64,000 nt of DNA from Opisthocomus hoazin (GCF_030867145.1 NC_134427.1:17011001-17075000); one strand, 5' to 3'; positions 45,701 through 60,413 are shown, numbered from the stretch's first letter. Numbers and translations are program-made. Notes: generated by a model not told the origin, from the sequence alone.

Positions 45701-48700
45701 CTGAATCCCAAACCGATCCAATAAACTCAGCGGGAAGCACAGCGCGTTGTGTGTGTGCTGCTTTCCCCTGGCACAGAGCGCGACACGCAAGACTAGTTAG
45801 TATGTGAAGAGCGAAGCCACAGCCTTTTCCTACTAACATAACTTTCCTTTAGTGATAATGATTCCTGAGCTCCCAGTGCAAAGTGACCCTGATGTGCTGC
45901 TTCCAGCACGGCGTCTCTCAAGAATTGACGTAGAATCTCGTAGAATTGACACCTGAGCTGAGGGAGCATCACTGAACAACAGTTTGGTCCCTTTTTCCAT
46001 CAGCCTCTTGGAAAAAAAAAAAAAGGTTTTACATGTCTAATCTCTCTTATTAGCTGATCGCAGTGTAACCTTAGGCCAACGTAGTGGTTAAGATAAAGTC
46101 CTATATCAGTTTTTTCTGTGTTGTAAGGCATGCCCTGTTTGGCTGAACATAGTGGTATTTATTTAAGTCAATTTACAACTGAGCTGCTCTGGATTCTCTG
46201 GCATCTGGCTGGGTTCCCCAGGTGCCTCAGTTATTCAGGTAAGTTCTTTTTTTTAGGCTTGTGGCTGTACTGTAGACATCAAAGCTTAACGATGTCATCT
46301 TTGGCAATAAGATCTGTAAGAACATTGATTGCTTGACTCTTCTGGGGAACCATTGCTTGTGGTTCAGGTAAAAATATTATACAATAGTGGTTTTGGTTGG
46401 ATCAGTGTGTGTCCAGAACAGCTCCGTTCAGCGGAACTAAACACTAATTACACACTACGATAAGAAAATACTGTCAGTTTGTATGTGTGGGTAGTTCTGT
46501 TACTGCGCTAAGGGAACATCACTCATCCTATCTTTTGCCTCCTGGCTGCTTTTAAGGTATAAATAGGTGGACATTCAGGTTGTTATCCAGAGACTGTAGG
46601 TCAATTTGAAGTTTGTGTTATGTATCTCCTGTTTGCAGAATCAGTTGTGGCTTTCAGGGCTTCAGCAGTTGCTTGATCATGTACTTTAGAGAGATTTGAA
46701 TGAGTTGCGACTCACTGCTTCAGCTGATGCTTCAACAAATTGTTTTCCTGCTTGACTTCGGTGAGGTTGTTTCCAAGGCTCTGACAGAATGACTAATGTA
46801 GCTACAGATCCTGACTGTCACTTTAATATGTTTTCAATGTTGCTTTTATCCAGCACCAGATCAGTGAAGAGAAAGTTTAAGGAGCATGTGAAGCATGTTG
46901 TGAACCTGAAGAGACTCTTCTGGCTTCTGTGTTGCTTGAAATTGTTGCTCAGTGATAAAAGGACTAAAATGGCATAGTAATGCATAAAATCTCACAATAG
47001 CTGTTGTTAAGTATTCTGGAGACATATTAGAGCTCATTTAGATGCCCACATACTCCTGTAAACTATCCATCTCAGATTACTACACGTAACTGTTTTTAAG
47101 AACTGCAGGAGATGAGTGTTTGAAGTCATTCAGTGGTGGCTGGGAACAAGTCAAATGTTATAACCCGGGAAGGGCCAGCCCTAAGATGGACGTTAAGTGA
47201 GGGAAGCCGAGGGAGCTGCTCAGTCACGCGGTAGGAATGAACCGGAAGAACTGGCTCCTCTAAGATCACCACAAATGGCTGTGCATTAGTGCTGCATTAA
47301 AACATGCGGTCGTGTGAATATCAGCCAGATTTCAGCTTTGGCTTGCTGTCCGTTGAGATGTTCTTTAGCTGCAGCTTCACCCCTTGCTTGCTGCTGATCC
47401 TTCGTAGTATCCATACCACACTCCCAAACGGTAGCTGCTTTAGAAACCTACAGTCCTGTGCCAGGATCTAAACCGCTGACAGAGCTGAAGAGCTCCATGG
47501 CTCATTGCTTGTCTCAACAGACAGCTGATCCCCTGCTGTGTTCTGTTTGTCTTTCCTCGCTGGCTCCAGCTGCATGTGCCTTCTGATGTTCTTTCTTGCC
47601 TCCAACGAAAGACATCAAACATTGTGTTCTCACTGTGTGGTCCAAAATGTCCGTGAGAGATTGGCTATTATCAAAACATATTTGATAGGAACTTTGTTCC
47701 AATTAATGCGAAATGTTTCAGCTGACACATGAGTTGTCATCTTTTACAATGACTGCATGTTAATGATGACAAATGACTGTCCACTCTCTTGGAAACAGAC
47801 TCATCTGTCTCTCTGTTATGGAAGCATGCAGCAGAGAGGCCGGGCTAGGGCAGTGCAGTAACATTCAGAATGGGTAACCGAAGCTAGAGGTGAGCTGTTG
47901 CAGATGTTTTTGGGCAGTTAAAACAGAAGTTGAGCTATAAGCCATATAGAAAGAGCCCCTAGTCGGAACATACTGTTCAAATGATGAGAAACTTAGAGAT
48001 GTGGTTGAACTGGGACAGCTGACTTTGTTGTAACATCAGCCATATATTTATAATGCTGAAGCTACTGGAAAACACACAAGATCTACCTGTCCATCTGACT
48101 CCACCAGAAGATGCGGTCAAGTGTGGTTATGGTCTGAAGGTTGCAAGCTCTCAACTGGAGTAGCTGAACTCCCGTTGAAGCCAACAGAGTGCAGGAATAG
48201 GGCTTTTCAGAAGAGGCCAACTATTATTGTTCCATTACATGCCTAATACTTCCACTGTTTCATTCAGCCCGTAAAGTGCATAATTGAACAAACACCTCTG
48301 CTGCACTCTTCGGTCCTACTGTTGGAAAAGGTTTGGGACTCCCTGTTCTGAAGTCATAAAATAGTGAGGTGGAGATTCTGGTTCGCCGGTAGGTAAAGCC
48401 AGATTTCATTCACTTCACAGGGATCTGCTCAGCATTTCTTCTGGAGGAGGATGAATTCTGGAGCCAAACTTTAGCCCTCCCTTCTGACAATTTTGCCATA
48501 CATCCTCTTCTTCACTTCAGTTTCACTCTCAGAGTCTGGAATCTGGAAAGGTATGGACTCTTCATAGGTCATGTGCATCTTGAGTAAGTGTGCACAGCCA
48601 CATACGGCACTAAGATCTTGTCACAGGGGTAGACACTGAACGAAGGAAGAAAGTTTTAAAGCCAACAACAGATGCAGTGTTACATTTTTAATACTAATTT

Positions 48701-48885
48701 CAAAACCCATGTTTAAGTCTTTACCTCTGAAAAAGCATTCTCTCCAGTTGTTGGACAGAATGCTGGAATTACAGGGTGAAATTGTATAGCCCGTATTTTA
48801 AAGGAGATAATGCATAATACAATCTTTCGGGCTTGAAATCTGTTAACTTGATTAGCTATGTTAAACAATAGTTTGAAATCACTTT

Positions 48886-49140
48886 TGTCTCTTCTTTCAT
48901 CCATGAGCACTGTCAAGGAAGGGCTTGACAGTGAAATAGCCATTATTTAAATGGTGCCCTCAAGCACAGGAAGATATATGAGTAGCAAAAGATGTGTGAC
49001 TCCTAAAGAACTTACCAACTTTGGACAGCTTTGTAATTTCTTCGGTTTTTAATGTGTCTAGCTGAATGCAAAACCCATCTTATTTGCTGGGTATGCTAAA
49101 TCAATCAAGTGAATGCTAATGTCCTGCTAGCTCCAGTAAT
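48886..49140 (+). pseudogene. Decayed copy of the MCTS1 last exon and 3' UTR
   Basis: The segment aligns colinearly with MCTS1 exon 6 (40518-40599) and its 3' UTR. Shared runs include tatttaaatg, gctttgtaatt, tttttaatgtg, tatgctaaat and atcaagtgaatgc. The spacing from tgag to tatttaaatg is the same (50 nt) in both copies, through two compensating single-base shifts. The copy has in-frame stops and the poly(A) signal has become AATCAA, so it is not functional. Similarity runs past the MCTS1 cleavage site and into the pyrimidine tract before the exon, so it looks like a DNA-level duplication and not a reverse-transcribed copy. I could not find other MCTS1 exons nearby. Confidence 0.75.
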
Positions 49141-50760
49141 TCAGCTGGAATTGAACTAGCGGAGACAATGCCCAGAGCTGAGCTGACATCATTGTGAATG
49201 GCTCCGATGCACAAATACAAGAGAAAGGGAATAGGAACTAGACATGTTAATGTCAACTCTCTTAGAAGCATAGGAAAAAAAGAATTATTATTGATCAAAT
49301 AGAAACAGACAGGAAAAAAAAGGCAGAGATAGAGAAATCTTATTTTTCAACCTCCTAAAGGAAAAAAAAAAGTGGAGATGAAAATAGAATTCTATCAGAA
49401 AGAATGGGGTCTTAATAGTCCTTTAAAATAAAATGCATTAAACAGTGATGAAGTGATTTTGCTGCATCTTTAAGGAGCTTGCTTTTGTCAGCCTAAGGCT
49501 ATTTGAAAAAAGGTGTCTGCAGAAAATTACGGTCTCAGATTATGGTTTTCAGGCTGAGATTGCCTGGATGAGAAGCACCCTTGTGAGCAGCAGTGACAGA
49601 GATGGCCCCGTGGCACACCAACAAGCCAGAAGGGAAGCCTTGCTCCCGGGGTGCTGCCTGAATGTGGGTTACAGACAGTTCCTGAAGCCTGGGCACAGGA
49701 CTAGGCTTGTGTTTTGGTTTGCAGGAGCTCTGGTGTGGTGTCTTGAGAAAATCTGCTTTAGACATTGCCTCAGCTTGGTTACCTGCAACCTGGAGATACA
49801 CAAAAGCTGCTGGCATGGTATTTATTGTAAGAGAGGTTATGGTGATCAAATAGTTATTATTACTAGATGGAAAGATCTGTGATGTTCTGTTGATGTTAGC
49901 CCAGTAAGGGAAGAGGAGGAAGAGGAGGGATGGAAATAGCAGAGCATTTGACAGGCCTGAACGTCAGTAGCTTCCGTGAGATGCTTTCTGTGCCAAATGT
50001 TGACATCCCTTCAATTCTCCAAGGAAAGTGAGGTTTTGAACTGTCAGATTCTCCAAGCAGACCTTTGCTTTCCTGTACTCATGCTGAAACAGGAGACTCC
50101 CGAGCTGTACGTGCAGAAGCAAAACAAAAATATCTGCTAGATTTGCATTTGCAACAAACTGGAATTATTAATGATGTCAGAGTAGCAATTCGGAGCCCTG
50201 TACTGCAACTGTAAATCTGTGATGTGGCAGAGAGGAGATGTACCACGAGCGTTATATGCTGGTTCTGGGGTGGGGAGAGAACTGTTTCATCTTTACCTCC
50301 TACCTGAGGACTCATGAAAGAGAGAGCTTGTTCTGTGTAGGAGGGGATGCTGTCGCTCCAGCACTGTCATCGGATGTAGAACCTTTATGCTTTCTGGTGA
50401 AGCAGGCACGGAAGCAGTGCTAACAGCATGCTCACGTGAGCAGGGAGTAGCGTAGACTGCAGGTAAAAGAGGAGAGCACAGGGTCTGAAATTTCTGCATC
50501 TGAGATCAGTCGATGTGTCAGGTTTTGGCCTCTTTCAAAAAGGCGTTGACGTTGTATTGTCTCACAGGGGCTTGGCTTGGCCAGTCCTAGCATGCTGTAT
50601 GATTTCTTTTGGTTTGGTTTGTAAGTAGTGGACTGTGCTTTGACTCCTGACTTGCACCAGCTTTTGCTGCTGCAGCAGCTGGGCTGCAGCCTTTAGCAGA
50701 GGCACTGCTGGCGACAACTAAACCACAGCGCTCCTGCGCTCTGCCTTTTATTTGCCTTTA

Positions 50761-50898
50761 TCACAGAATCACAGAACGGTAAGGGCTGGAAGGGACCTCT
50801 GGAGATCATCTGGTCCAGCCCCCCTCCCAAAGCAGGGTCACCTAGAGCAGGCTGCACAGGGCCTTGCCCAGGCGGGTTTTGCGTATCTCCGGAGAAGA
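50761..50898 (-). mobile_element. CR1 LINE 3' terminal fragment
   Basis: Begins tcacagaatcacagaacgg and continues with the CR1 tail (ggctggaagggacctctgg, then catctggtccagcccc and the agggtcacctagagcagg block). This is the last 140 bp of a minus-strand CR1 without the coding part. It closely matches the tails of the other two copies in the window. Confidence 0.93.
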
Positions 50899-53339
50899 GT
50901 GGATCCCTTTAACATATACAAAAATGCGATGGTGCCGCTGCTCCTTAGCACTATGGTAGTATCTACAGTGTGCCAGAGCTTAATGGGATGGGAGGGGGCA
51001 CCAGGAAACAAGTGCCTGGGGGATCTGGCACCCTACAATGCTCAGCGTTGCTCCTGGCTCCCGGCGGCATGGGCATCGAGGACAGACGTGGTGCAAAGCG
51101 GGTGTTGACTGTGTTCACACCGGCTGCACCTCCCAGCAGTCCTTTGAGGGCAGGGAGCCACCCGCTGTCACGGCTGCTGGGGCAGCAGGTACAGATGAGG
51201 TGTCACCCGTCCCAGTTCCCAAGGGAGAGAGGTCACAGGTGGTAAATACAGGGGGTCTGTTGAGGGGCAAGGGAGGGGATGCTGTGTGCTGCAGTCTTCT
51301 CTGTTCTCCATTTTTATAGAGCTTTCATGTACTTTATACTTTCAATGTGGGATGTTTTTTTAGTATCTGCAATATCTAACATGCTCATAGTTTCAAATGT
51401 TGATATGGTGATATGTGAATAATGGTGCCCTAGTTCTCACTCATATCTAAACATCTGCCTTAAGGTAAGAATAAAGCAGTAGTTGATTGCTGCACCTTCT
51501 TTCATCTGGGCTTCATTTTTCTATCTCATTATTCTGAGGATTTTTTCTTGAGAAAAGAATTGTACATGTTTGGGTCAGTTCTATCAGTACAAGAGGCTGT
51601 GAAGCTGCTGTGAAGGAATAGAAAAATCTCTTTAGGAGTTTGAATTGTCAGTGATGTACAGTATCTAGTCACACTCTAAAAGATTGAATTAAAAGTGATA
51701 ATTATGTGCTGTTTTTGCTGCTTAAGTGGTTTAATGCCATTATGACTGTGCTACTTAATGGAAAAGCTTAGAATCAGACTAGCATGGGAATACTAAAAAT
51801 TTTAATGGATTTCTACTCAAGTCATTCTTCCTATTAGGAAACAAACCCACCAAAATATATAACTAGGTCTTTGGATTCAATTATTAATCCTCTCTCCTCA
51901 TTTGAAGAGCAAAATTATCACTTAACAGCAGTTCTCTGAAATAGAATTTTAATGATACTAGTCATCTCGTAGTTGAACATGAATTTTCCTAATCAGAACT
52001 AAGTTAGAAAATTCTCAGTGCTGAATCAGTTTCAATTATTATTCCTAAGCAGTTAAAAAATATACTGTCTTGAACATCTGTCAAAGAAGCTGTCAGAAAT
52101 GTCAGTGGGTTCTGATGTGTTGCCTGGCTTCTTTGCATGAGGAAAAGGCTTTGGAACATGGTAACTGGAATGGGATTGTAGAAATAACGTATAGGAAGAG
52201 AACTACGCTTTACACTTGGAAGGATTCTTATGGGTTGATCCTGACATTTGATAGTTCTAAAACAAATCTGATGGTCTTCATCATAATGTGATCCTGTGTC
52301 CCCAAGGCAATTTGCAGTCGTTTAGGTGAAGTGCTTCTTTTGACCATGAAGTGAGAAAGGGAAGCAGGTAGAAAAATGAACAGTTATGGGCCATCCTTTT
52401 ATAGGCTGGTGCTAAAACAAATGGATTGAGGTGGTGTAACTCGTGGGTGGAGATATTCATGGCTTATAGAGAGGTGCTATTGGTTACAACTGCTGTTGCA
52501 AATTCAAAATCAGAAATAATCCCTTGTAGAAGCTCTGCAAAACTCCTCTAAGAGGAAAACACATAAAGGTGGGAAGACCCAGTTCAAAAAACCCTTCTGT
52601 TTTCATGATTAGCCACAAATTTCCAGCTGTTCATGCATCTGATTGTTCCCTGGAATTTTTTACATAAACTCAGGGGAGGATTTTCCTCTGTGGTGTTAAC
52701 TACCGAAGCTGCTTTGTTCCCAGTGTCTCATGGCAACTATATGTGCTTCTGATTCCTGACCTAGAAAACTGAAGCTGGGAATTATTCTACAGAATGCAGG
52801 TTATTTGGGACAACAGTAATTTGCCAGGAGCAACTTCCCGACGCATCTGAAAATCACGTCCCCTCTTTAGGCCAGCAAGAGGTCAGTCCTTTCTCACTGC
52901 TGGTGTTTTGGTGTTTTGTACAACAGGAGTCAAGCTGATACTGACCAAGAGTCTTATTTGGCCTGTTGGTAGTAGTAAATTTCTGGGTGTTCATGGTAGG
53001 ATACCCTGTGTTACAGCTTGCCTATCTGTTAACGTTATTACACATTTTTCCTTTTCCATGTATTTGTTTTTTGTTTTGCCTCTTTCCATGCTTTAAGGAC
53101 AAATAAAAAAGTGTAATAGATTCATATTGTATGTTCCCAAGGTCTTTCTGATGAAAGTATTAGGACTCCTTTACAGTTGTACTCAGTTTTGCTGACTTAC
53201 AGCAGGACAACAGAGCAGAGTCTTACAACTATGAACAAACACTGCGAGGCTGAATTTCTTTCCCTTTCAAGTTGACAAATCAACACAAGTTGGCAGAAAT
53301 GCTTATATGCAAACAAGTGTCTTGAAAGACTGACCTGAG

Positions 53340-53580
53340 GTTCACAGATACCATTGGGATCAATGGAAATATTGCTGCTTCATTTTCTGCTATGGTGCCA
53401 AATTGTCTGTCAGCAGGAGCTAGGCTAATTGTGGGAGTTTTCTTCTCTGGGGATTTTTCTGATTGGAAGTCCATCAGGAATACCACCATGATCAACATTA
53501 ATATAGGTCCTAATATCACTCCCCTCCCTCAATTTGAAGTGAAAGGGAAGTTGGAGTGCAGGATCAAGCCCTTAATTTGT
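53340..53580 (+). mobile_element. Possible ancient CR1-like 3' end
   Basis: The end of this stretch (gaagtgaaagggaagttgg ... tgcaggatcaagccctta) resembles the old amniote CR1/L3-type 3' ends that read roughly as tgaagtcaatggga ... ggatcaggccct. The resemblance is from memory, is short, and the upstream part is too decayed to assign. Confidence 0.3.
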
Positions 53581-56500
53581 TACTTACATTTGATTTGAAG
53601 TGTAGTGTCCAAGGTCAAGCTAAAGGGTAACGGAATAACTCAGGCCTGTGAACAACTCATCATGTTAGACAGAAAGCAATTTGGTCCAAGGCGCAGCATG
53701 TTGGAAGATTGCCATTTCCTTTCTCTTTCAATAGTGTTCTGGATTCTCACTCCTGTAAACAGTCTCTTCATCCCTTTCCGTGGGTAACTGGGCTTCCTTC
53801 CTGAAACCTTCCCAAATTCAAACTGCATTTGGCCATAATTTTGTATTTGTGTTGGATACAAAAGTTTTCAAAAGGGCTCCACAGACACTAATCAGGATAA
53901 AAATGCAAATCCAAAATCTGTCTTATTCTAATGTTTCCTTTGGAAACCATTTAATTTCTTACAGGCACACTTTCGCAGATGATATGGCCCTTATAGTAAT
54001 AAATCACAGGCACATAAGACACTTCACTGCAGCTGCAACATGGCTAGTTAGGATCCTATTCAAGAAAAAGGCTTAGGCAGTGTATTTTCTTTCCTATGCT
54101 CTGCTGTACCATTTCTCCTCCTTATAGATCAAGTGAAAAGACTCTCAGAATGCTCTTATAATTGTCTCCTTAGAGTTATAATCTGCAAATGCTTTTTTTC
54201 TAAAAGATAAAAATACCCAAATCTTAATGGAGCCTTTTTAAATGGCACATCATTAACTCTCCAACCTCCTTCATGGTTTTGTAAATCTCTTTAATAAGGG
54301 TGAGAAGAAGCTTAGAGAGGTCTCGTTGATTAAAGGTTTGACCTGGAATTACTTAGAATTTGTATTATGGAGTCAGCAGGTTTACTGTCATAGTCTTAAC
54401 AGAGAGTCTTGTGAAGTACTTTGCAGGTAGAGCTGTAAGGAGAGTAAGTGTTATATAAAACTTGCTACAAACACAGCAGAACCAGTTAAGCATCAGGGTG
54501 CTGTTGAAAAGCCGTATCCATAGAGCACTGGGAACAAGCTACCTTGGTAGTTTAAAGCCCGAATTTGCAGGTCTTGTGAGTGAGATTATACAGCAGAATT
54601 TCAAGAAAGGGAGGCCGGATTTGGTGATCCATGAGGTCCCTTCAGCCCTATGACCAGGGTTCCTGCAAGATTATAATCACTGAAAAATAAAGGTTCTAAG
54701 AAATGGCTAAAATCAGCAAGAAATGTAGCCAGGACAGTGAGTTTCATGGAACTTGATGAGCTCAGTGCTTCATCACCTTGCATGACTTGGCTCAAAGGAA
54801 GTGACCAAGGACACAAAAGCCTGTGAGGCCTTTTGACCCCACTGATTTTGAGTCTTATGTGTACAAGTTTCTTAGAAGGTGATGTTCCCCTCAAGATCAC
54901 CTAACTCTCTGCAAACAGATTTGCTGTATTTGTCAACGGTGGCCCTGTAATTCTGATTAATGAAAGTGCTTCTCTGTAGAATGGGTGACCTCACTTCTCC
55001 CTGCTGTAACTTTCTGTAGGATCTCCAAAGCTGAGGCAAAATTTCTGTATGGGACAGTGAGTCTACACTGGATTTAATGCACGATATTTAATGGCTGACT
55101 TCAGGAGTTTTTAGGAGCAGAACCATCCAAAATCTACAGTACTCTTGGTATGCTGGAGTCTCAGAAAGGTCAGATTTTCTTTCGAAGCATCCTTTTTTTT
55201 TAGTTTTTGCTTTCATGGTTGGACTTCTTGGCATGAATATGCTGACAACATTCCTGTAGCTGCCAACTAAGGACAGGAATTTGCAGCTTACAGAAATCAG
55301 CATTGCAGTACAGGTAGCCTTTGCTTTGGAGAGTCTGTCTGCTGAGCCCATATGTCACATGTGAGCATGCCTTGTATGTAGCCAATTTTGCAAGACCTGT
55401 AGCAGAGCCATAATCTCAACAATGCCATTATGAAGTCAACAGGGGAGGCGACTCTTAATTTCCCTTCCTTGTCTGTTCTTCCTGTTTTTTGCACACTGTA
55501 GAAATGCAAACAGTGTGTGTAGAGCAACAAGTGTGTGCACATTTGAGCTACCCATTCGCTGCACGGTGACAGGCGATGTCAGCTGAGCTTCCCACAAAAG
55601 CAGCACCGTCTCACTAGCAGTGGTGATATTTTTCGACCTCTGAGAAGAGGTGTCAGGAATTCCCCTCCCCGCTGCACCCAGCCGCTGCTGCTCTGCTTTT
55701 GCCAAGGTGCCAGGACATGTTTTTGGAGACGTGCCTTTTGCTGGAGGTAGGTGTGTGAAGCAGCCCAAGGGAGTGCTGGTGCTCCTGTTGTCTCTCCCAC
55801 CTACCCTAGGTGCAGGACCTGCTGTCCAGAGCAGCTCTTCCCCCAGACACGCAGGGCAGCTCCACACTGGCAATTTGCTGGGCAGAGAGGGAAGTGCTGC
55901 TGGTGGGGAAGTGGCAAAGATAATAAGAGGGGAATGTGTTTTTCCTCTCCCAACTGCTAGAACAGAAAGGCTGTTCAAAAAGGGCCCAGATCTGGAGAAG
56001 GGAAGCAGGGAGGACCCCCAGAAGGAGTGGGCAGAGCAGAGGTGGTGAAAAATAGGACATGAAAGTGGCACTGCAGAAAGCTCCTTTAGCCTTAAAGAAA
56101 TGTGAAAGGTCTTTGCAGCTGCTGAAGGGAAGACTTTCAGTGGCTGTGGGTAGGATTTTTGTCACTTTTCAGGCAATGTTGGAAAAAAAGGACTCCTGTT
56201 GATGTGATAAAATGTTCTTTCCACCCTGCAATGATTGCATTAAAGACGTTGCAAGTGAATTATTAGGCTCTTGTGAATGACACGTGCGCATCCTACCCCG
56301 GAACTTGGTGGCTGGATGTAGACAGATTTCTTTGCAAGATGTTCAGTGCTTTCCGTCCCTCCTGAGGTTGATGACAGAGGACCCTTCAGCTCTTATCAGA
56401 AGCCCTTAGCATTTTCTTAGAATAAGCCCCATTTCTACAGACTCTGGGGAATCTGAGTGCTGATCTGTTTAGTCTGATTAGGTGGCAGGAAGGCTGAAAT

Positions 56501-59500
56501 ATTGTTGAGGGAAGCATTGCTGCAGAGTTGCTTGAACAAGAAAAATATCTAAGGTGATCCCAGAAGTAGCTGATATGGAAAGTACTGCTCAGGTGAATAC
56601 ACTCAGAACATCTGATGGGGCAGGGTAAATGACGTGGAAGAGCACTAGCAGTGCTGCATTCAGAGAGCAGTGCCAGCTGCACTGTAGGCTTCCCAAATGC
56701 CTCAGAGTTTTTGCATATTTGGAGTTTTGTTACTGTTCCTTTTGAAGAAAGATGGTAGATATAAATTCCTTAAAGAGCAGTAGCATAGTACCTGCCTCCG
56801 TATGTGGCCGAATAGGATGGTTCAGCAGCAAGTTGAACAAAGTAAAGCATTTCACTGATTTTGCTGTAGTTCTGGGATGTCTTTCCTTTATGACTCCCCA
56901 GCAGTCTGCATACATCCTCCTGGAGAGAGAGGAGTGATAATTCCTGCCTGTGACAGCCTAGCCTTTTTTGGAAATGCTACTGCAGTATTTAAGTCTACTG
57001 AAGTGCTGGATGACAAGGAGCCAGGACGAAACCTTAGTCTCTGTGCAGTGCTGATGTAACTGGTGGGATGGTCTGATGGTAACGAGATGGAAGAGCTCCA
57101 GGTCACTGTTGCCCTTTGTCTCAGTGGGGAATGCTGTCTTTCATCCTGGGTTTAGTCCAGCTCCAATTAGTATGACACAAAAGCACCCACAAACTTTTCT
57201 ATTATATATTTCTATAAAGAAAGAGCAGATCCTGAGTGTTTTTATTGCTGAAGTATGCAGTGCTACTTGTGCATTGCCTTCACAGACATCAGCAAGAGCA
57301 AAAGATGATCACATCCTGTTAGAAAAAATTCGGTGTCTGGAGAAATGTGTGTTCTTATGCTCCACCCCCTAAGATACTTCTTGTGTGGACCAGCCCAAGG
57401 CCTCTTGAGCCATCCTGTAGTCTCCAGCTGCCGGTAAGATCAGGCCTCTGTGAGAAGGAATACGTGGATCCATGGATGTGGCATTGCTGCCGGGCATTGC
57501 GTGTGTGGCGACAGACTGGGGTTATGCATGCACTGCTGTTCCCATGCTGCCCACAGGGGAGTTCACTTAATACTAAGCTCACTCTCATTTTTGTTGTGGA
57601 GTTTCAAAAGAATACCAGCGTATCTAAAGACCCAGTGCCGAGGCAAATCCAGCGTTTTCCAGGTGAGACCATTATTCACCCCTTCCCTCTTTCAGACAGG
57701 TAATCTTTTGGTCCTCTGCATCACCACCTCTGTTGGAAACACCCCTCTCTTTCACCTTGTATTCTCCTGGGGGGAATAAAAGTTCCTATCTTTGGATACT
57801 GCATTGAAAACCAAAGTGGGCTCTGTGTGCACCCCTTCATGCACACAAAGCTGGAATAGAAAAAATAAAAATATTGCCTTCTATTCCTTGGAGCTCTGAC
57901 ATCTGTCTCCTGTTCTCTGATTTTCATACTATGCTATTTCCTCATCTCTTTTACTGGATGCATAGGAGCCTTTATTGCTTCCAGTATTTAGATAAAATGA
58001 AAACTGTTGCTTAAATGAATATCTCCTGAAATTGTTTCCTTGGTGGGAATCATTAATATGCCATATGGATTCAACTCGTGTATCTGAGCTAATATTGGTG
58101 GCTAAGAATTGGTAAAACTATTTCTTTTGAGCCCTTAACCCATTATTGGATAGGAGAGGATTATTTTTTTTCTTTTAGTAGTTGAGGTTTCAAATGTGTG
58201 TATGCTGCAGTCATTCAAGATGTCATATTTGGGCACTCCTTCTCCCAGAGTGATATATGTCTTACTCTCTCACCAAGGATCTCGGGATGTTTTGTAAAGA
58301 AATGTCAAAATGTCTCTTGCAGAGCTGAGAATAGAGCTGCCCTCTGGCTTCCTAGGACACCAAGCAAGCCTCTTCACTTCTCTGTGCTGGTAGTCCAGAA
58401 ACCTGTATTGCTCAGGAACAGGGCTCTCTCCAGCACTCAGAGGTCAGTAGGAAATTCAGCAGGGACTGGCTGGAGTAGCCAGTGTTGGGAGAGTTGGAAA
58501 AGGCTGAAATGATAATGTGGAATAAGGACAAGAGGTTGCAGTTGCTGGAGACTTGAAGGCAAGTGGCTGTAAGCGGTTGACAGTGCTCCCTCAGCCTACT
58601 GCAAATGCAGAATTAAACGTACTGGCATTAATCACCTTCGTCAAGCCTTTCTGATGTTTACCTGCTACATGCAAGGAAATAGTCACTCTGGCTCAGCTGA
58701 CAAATGGTAGTTCATTAGGATATGGTAATTTGATTGCTTGTGATTGTTTTTGCTTTTAGTATCTGAGAAAGAGTAGTATTCTAAATTGTAAGGGAAATAA
58801 TCCGTCCTGATTTATGTCACCAAAAAAAAATCCCAGAGGAAGATTAATTCCAAGAAACAAAAGTGTCTATTAACATAAACGACTGTTAGCTATAGCGAAC
58901 ATTAAACGTATCTGTTCTCTCCATGTGGCGCCACAGTTTTTAGCGTAGCGGCTGGAGTGCCACATTAGGCTGAATGAGGAATAGTGGAAGCTTTATAGCT
59001 CAGCTAGCCATTGAAAAGGTACCGGTTCGGAAAGCTTGACAGATGAGGCAGGCTTGAGAAAAACAGGTGAATCAAAGCTGTAGTTAGAAAGCCAACTCAG
59101 CTTCAGTACACCCATTTCTCCTGTGGTTTAGTAACGGTACTTCTGGTGATTTACTTGCCTCACCTTGTCTCAGGAGAGGAGATCTATAATAATGACAGAG
59201 AGCTCCCTTTTGAACTTATGTGAACTCACTCAACAAGGGGATTAAAACTGAATTTCAGCTTAGTAGCTCTCATGTTGTCTGGCATCAGGAAGCATATTGC
59301 TAGCAGGATAGATATCTCGCCTGGTGTGTGCCTGTGTGTCCTTGAGTATTAATGTGCTACGTAGATGCCTTCCATTTTTAGGGCAGGGTTGCTCAGACTG
59401 CAGCTTGAAGGCCTGTTGTGGCTGAGACTATCTCTCTGTGAGCTGTTCTCGGACCAAAGGGGTTGTGCTGGTAGCAGCCCTCTCCTGCTCTCTGCCTTCG

Positions 59501-60413
59501 CTGTGTAGCTCTGCCATCTCGGCCGTGGGAGGACGGTGCTGTGCATTTGCAGTCACTGCTCTGCGTGCTGGCTGGCAGCCACAGCATTTGCACCTCTCTG
59601 CACTACTTCAGCTCTGCGGTGAGCCCAGCATATTTTCCTTAGCTGAAGAAGCTACTCTTCTGCACTTGCAGAGCAAAGCACATTTGCTTAGGAGGTGTCA
59701 GGGCTATGTGTATGTATAGTCAGCCCAGCTTGGTGGCAGGAGATGTCGCTGTGGTCTCTGGCCCTTCTCAGGCTGAAACTGGGGAACTGACCCAGCTAAC
59801 TGAAGACGGGGTAGTTGTGTCCGTGCTGCGAGGTGGAGCAGTCATGCAGGAGGGCTTTGCATGCTGAGCTCTGCTCCCTCCATTTACAGTGCTCTGGCAC
59901 ATTGTGCTCATGCTGGGCTGATGAGTACTCAGAGTCAGGTATGAGGGATTATTGCCTAGTTGCAGTACTATCAGTGCTGTTAAAATAAATGGGAAAAGCA
60001 ACAATAATACATGAGATAAGTAGATGCGATAATGCAACACTAACCTAGACAATGCCAAAAGAATTGGTGACTTCCACAATTAACCAACCTCCATCTTTAA
60101 GGGGGAGGGAGTCAAAATGTTTTGCAGATCTGTTCTGAAAGGGATGTTGTAGAGGCAAGGATACGAAGGTGTCTGTACTGGGAAGTTAAGGCCTGGTAGG
60201 AAAATATGGAGCCTACTGCAGTTGTTGAACAGGCAGGTGTTGAAGGAAACCAGGAGCTGGGGACAGTTTCTGATCAGATGAAATAGACCCTTCCTTCAGG
60301 ATTAACTTTGTGGAGGTGAGCGAGGCAGTGACTTCTTCCTCCTCTGGCTGCTGCAAAATCTTCAGCTGGGTGGTTACCTCAGTTGTCAATCCAGGACCGA
60401 ATAAGAGGCCTGA

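Noticed and set aside
48886-49140. Reading the MCTS1-like copy as a processed retrocopy
   Set aside because: Similarity crosses the intron-exon border and continues past the cleavage site, and no poly(A) tail is present.
55436-56071. 211-codon minus-strand open frame in the right flank
   Set aside because: No domain recognised and no linked exons. The overlapping frames on both strands point to composition.
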